Source of the DNA: Clitopilus passeckerianus
Lineage: Eukaryota > Basidiomycota > Agaricomycetes > Agaricales > Entolomataceae
Direction of reading: 5' to 3'
Length of the DNA stretch: 64,000 nt
NCBI GenBank assembly: GCA_944990035.1
Contig: CALYLX010000001.1
Location: forward strand, 159,424-223,423
The position numbers and the translations under genes are program-made. Positions 62,236 to 64,000 of the stretch are shown here, piece by piece; position 1 is the first letter of the stretch; the number at the start of each line of letters is the position of its first letter. The notes under the pieces were generated by a model. The model was not told the DNA's origin. It saw only the letters and a list, made by a program, of their open reading frames with translations, and searched no databases.

Positions 62236-64000
62236 ATGTCTACTGATAATACCTACGATATCATCTTCGCCGGAGGTCAGTCAACCCTCCCATCCATTTG
62301 AACAAGACCTTCATCGCCATTTTAGGTGGCGCAGCGGGATGTGTTACAGCGAGTCGATTGGCCGAAGCTGATCCTTCCTTGAAGATCTTGGTAAGTTGAG
62401 ATTGGCGCTCACGATTGGCTTTGTCTGATAAACTTTCTTCAGGTGGTGGAAGCTGGGCCTTTGACCAAGGATGTCCCCGATGTTGTCCAACCGGCCCGGT
62501 ACATGAGAAATCTTATGCGAGGAGCTCCGACCATCAGCTACCATCTCAGCAAGCCCAGTCCTTCGACAGCAAACCGTGTCCTGATCGTCCCATCTGGTCG
62601 ATGCCTTGGGTGGTTCGAGCATTAATTGTACGCATACCTTCATAATCCTAAGTTATGAAGTGATTGCTGACGTCTTCACAGTCGCCATGTACACGAGGGC
62701 GTCTGCCTCGGATTATGACGATTGGGAAACCGTGTACAAGAACCCTGGCTGGGGTTCCAAGCATCTTATTCCTCTCATTAACAAGGCAAGAGCATTCCAA
62801 GGAGCATGGATTGCAAATGTCTAAATTTTTACGTGCAGGCCGAGACCTTCCAACCCACGAAAGGAGACCTTCACTTGCATGGAAAGAGCGGCCCACTCAA
62901 AATTTCATATTCAAAGGACCAGGTCAACATCGGCGAGGAATGGCTAGAGGTCGCAGCCAAGTACGACAAGGACCGTAAGGCTACCGACGATGTGAATGGA
63001 TTCTATTCTTGCAATGCCTACGGAGTCTGTGGATTTTCTCCTTTCTATCATGCAAATAAATTCTGACATGGTTTCTGCAGCGGTGGGCACAGTATGTAGC
63101 CTTCAAACCCTCGCTTCTCGTAGCTGACTGGATGCCTTAGATACGTTGACGAGACCAACGGCCATCGCTCCGACGTTCCCCACAACTACATCTATAACCA
63201 CCCGGAGTTCAAGAACCTTACTATCCTTACCAGCCGCCGTGTCACTCGGGTTATCTTTGAGTGAGTTACATTTCAGATGTACGACATGCAGGGGCTGATA
63301 CCGATCGGTGTTCAGAGGCAATCGTGCGGTCGGCATTGAACATGTGGATGATGTTCAAGGAAGGCCTACCAAAGTGGCCCCTGACGCCGTTGTTGCCCGG
63401 CTTCTCGACTTGTTGTGCTTGCTTCCGGAGCCTTTGGTTCTCCTGCTATCCTAGAAAGGTATACTTCAACGCAGTTTGCATCGACGCGCAGGCGTGCTGA
63501 CGGCAATGAAGGTCTGGTGTTGGAAGCGCCGAACTCTTGGGCAAGCTTGGCGTAAAGACTCTGGTGGACCTCCTGGCGTTGGCGAACATTATATGGGTGG
63601 GTTTTTCTACTCAACCTTTGACACTTTCTGATCAGTCCGCAGATCATAATCTCATCTTTGGGTTTACAGTGCTACTGACGAGGCGGACACTTTGGATGCG
63701 CTCTTCCGTGCTTCAGATGAAGAACTTCTACGTAAGTACTTAGCTTCGTCCTTTGGGCATGTAGCTGATGAAGATGTATGTAGCTATTGCAAACGAATGG
63801 CTTCAGGGAGGTTCTGGGCTAATGGCTCACAAGTGAGATTCTTCCTGACTGCATAGAGGCTCTTTGTTCTAACACCTTTGTCATTAGCGGTGTTGATGCT
63901 GGTATCAAGATTAGGCCGACAGAAAAGATTTGGAGGAGATTGGGCCTGAGTTCCGAGCACGCTGGGAGCAGCATTACGCCAATGCTCCCGACAAGCCATT
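62236..64000 (+). pseudogene. Alcohol oxidase-like GMC flavoprotein, copy 2, partial, frame breaks
   Basis: Same family and exon layout as the preceding copy; the 3' end is outside the window. Visible are the start with TYDIIFAGGGAAGCVTASRL, VVEAGPLTKDVPDVVQPARY, MYTRASASDYDDWETVYKNP, LHGKSGPLKISYSKDQVNI, SCNAYG, SDVPHNYIYNHPEFKNLTIL and SGVGSAELLGKLGVKTLVD. Frame breaks by 1-2 missing bases occur at 62605-62612 (inside the CLGGGSSIN motif), 63394-63400, 63568-63575 and 63925-63931 (AAGGAT read as AAGAT). One intron (62786-62838) has a GC donor (AAG|GCAAGA). These oxidases use short alcohols, in wood-decay fungi often methanol from lignin. The copy is less damaged than copy 1, so real gene plus consensus errors is a live alternative. 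Confidence 0.78.

Overview
The window looks like nuclear DNA of a filamentous basidiomycete, probably an Agaricomycete. Genes are dense and carry many 50-75 bp introns. The complement includes a GATOR2/SEA subunit, SPO22/ZIP4, the chitin synthase export chaperone Chs7, a Clg1-type Pho85 cyclin, AA3_3-type alcohol oxidases and an expanded F-box-like family. Reading frames were joined by hand across introns, so exon borders are approximate except where positions are given.

Layout: (1) 1-17 kb: the 3' end of a GH47 alpha-mannosidase (+) converges on a WDR59/Mtc5-like GATOR2 subunit (-). Three tandem paralogous F-box-like genes (-) follow; the first is intact and the other two are disrupted. Then comes a mitochondrial glutamyl-tRNA synthetase (+). 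(2) 17-30 kb: a UBR1-type N-recognin ubiquitin ligase (-) is divergent from the TRAPP subunit TRAPPC6/Trs33 (+). A secreted protein of unknown function (+) and the ribosome-biogenesis WD40 protein UTP18 (+) follow. (3) 30-41 kb: a SPO22/ZIP4 meiotic TPR protein (-) shares a 218 bp divergent promoter with a small OCIA-like membrane protein (+). After a 3 kb gene-poor stretch comes a Clg1/Pcl-like cyclin (-). (4) 41-51 kb: about 9.8 kb in which I recognise no gene. (5) 51-64 kb: a PSD1-like phosphatidylserine decarboxylase (+) broken in frame, an intact CHS7 (-), a tandem duplication of a tiny Cys-rich secreted peptide gene with its whole promoter, and two tandem alcohol oxidase genes (+). The second oxidase runs off the window and both are broken by small deletions.

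Most of the window is unrelated housekeeping genes (growth signalling, protein degradation, vesicle traffic, translation, ribosome assembly, cell wall). The accessory and lineage-specific parts are the F-box-like array, the secreted proteins, the peptide pair and the oxidase pair.

Most notable observations: a run of unusual 5' splice sites (GTC/GTT) in SPO22/ZIP4; the duplicated Cys-rich peptide genes whose conserved second-exon frame is not reached by the canonical splice in either copy; and a strong bias toward short deletions, often in G/C runs, in every broken gene beyond 50.9 kb. That bias raises the question of decay versus consensus error.
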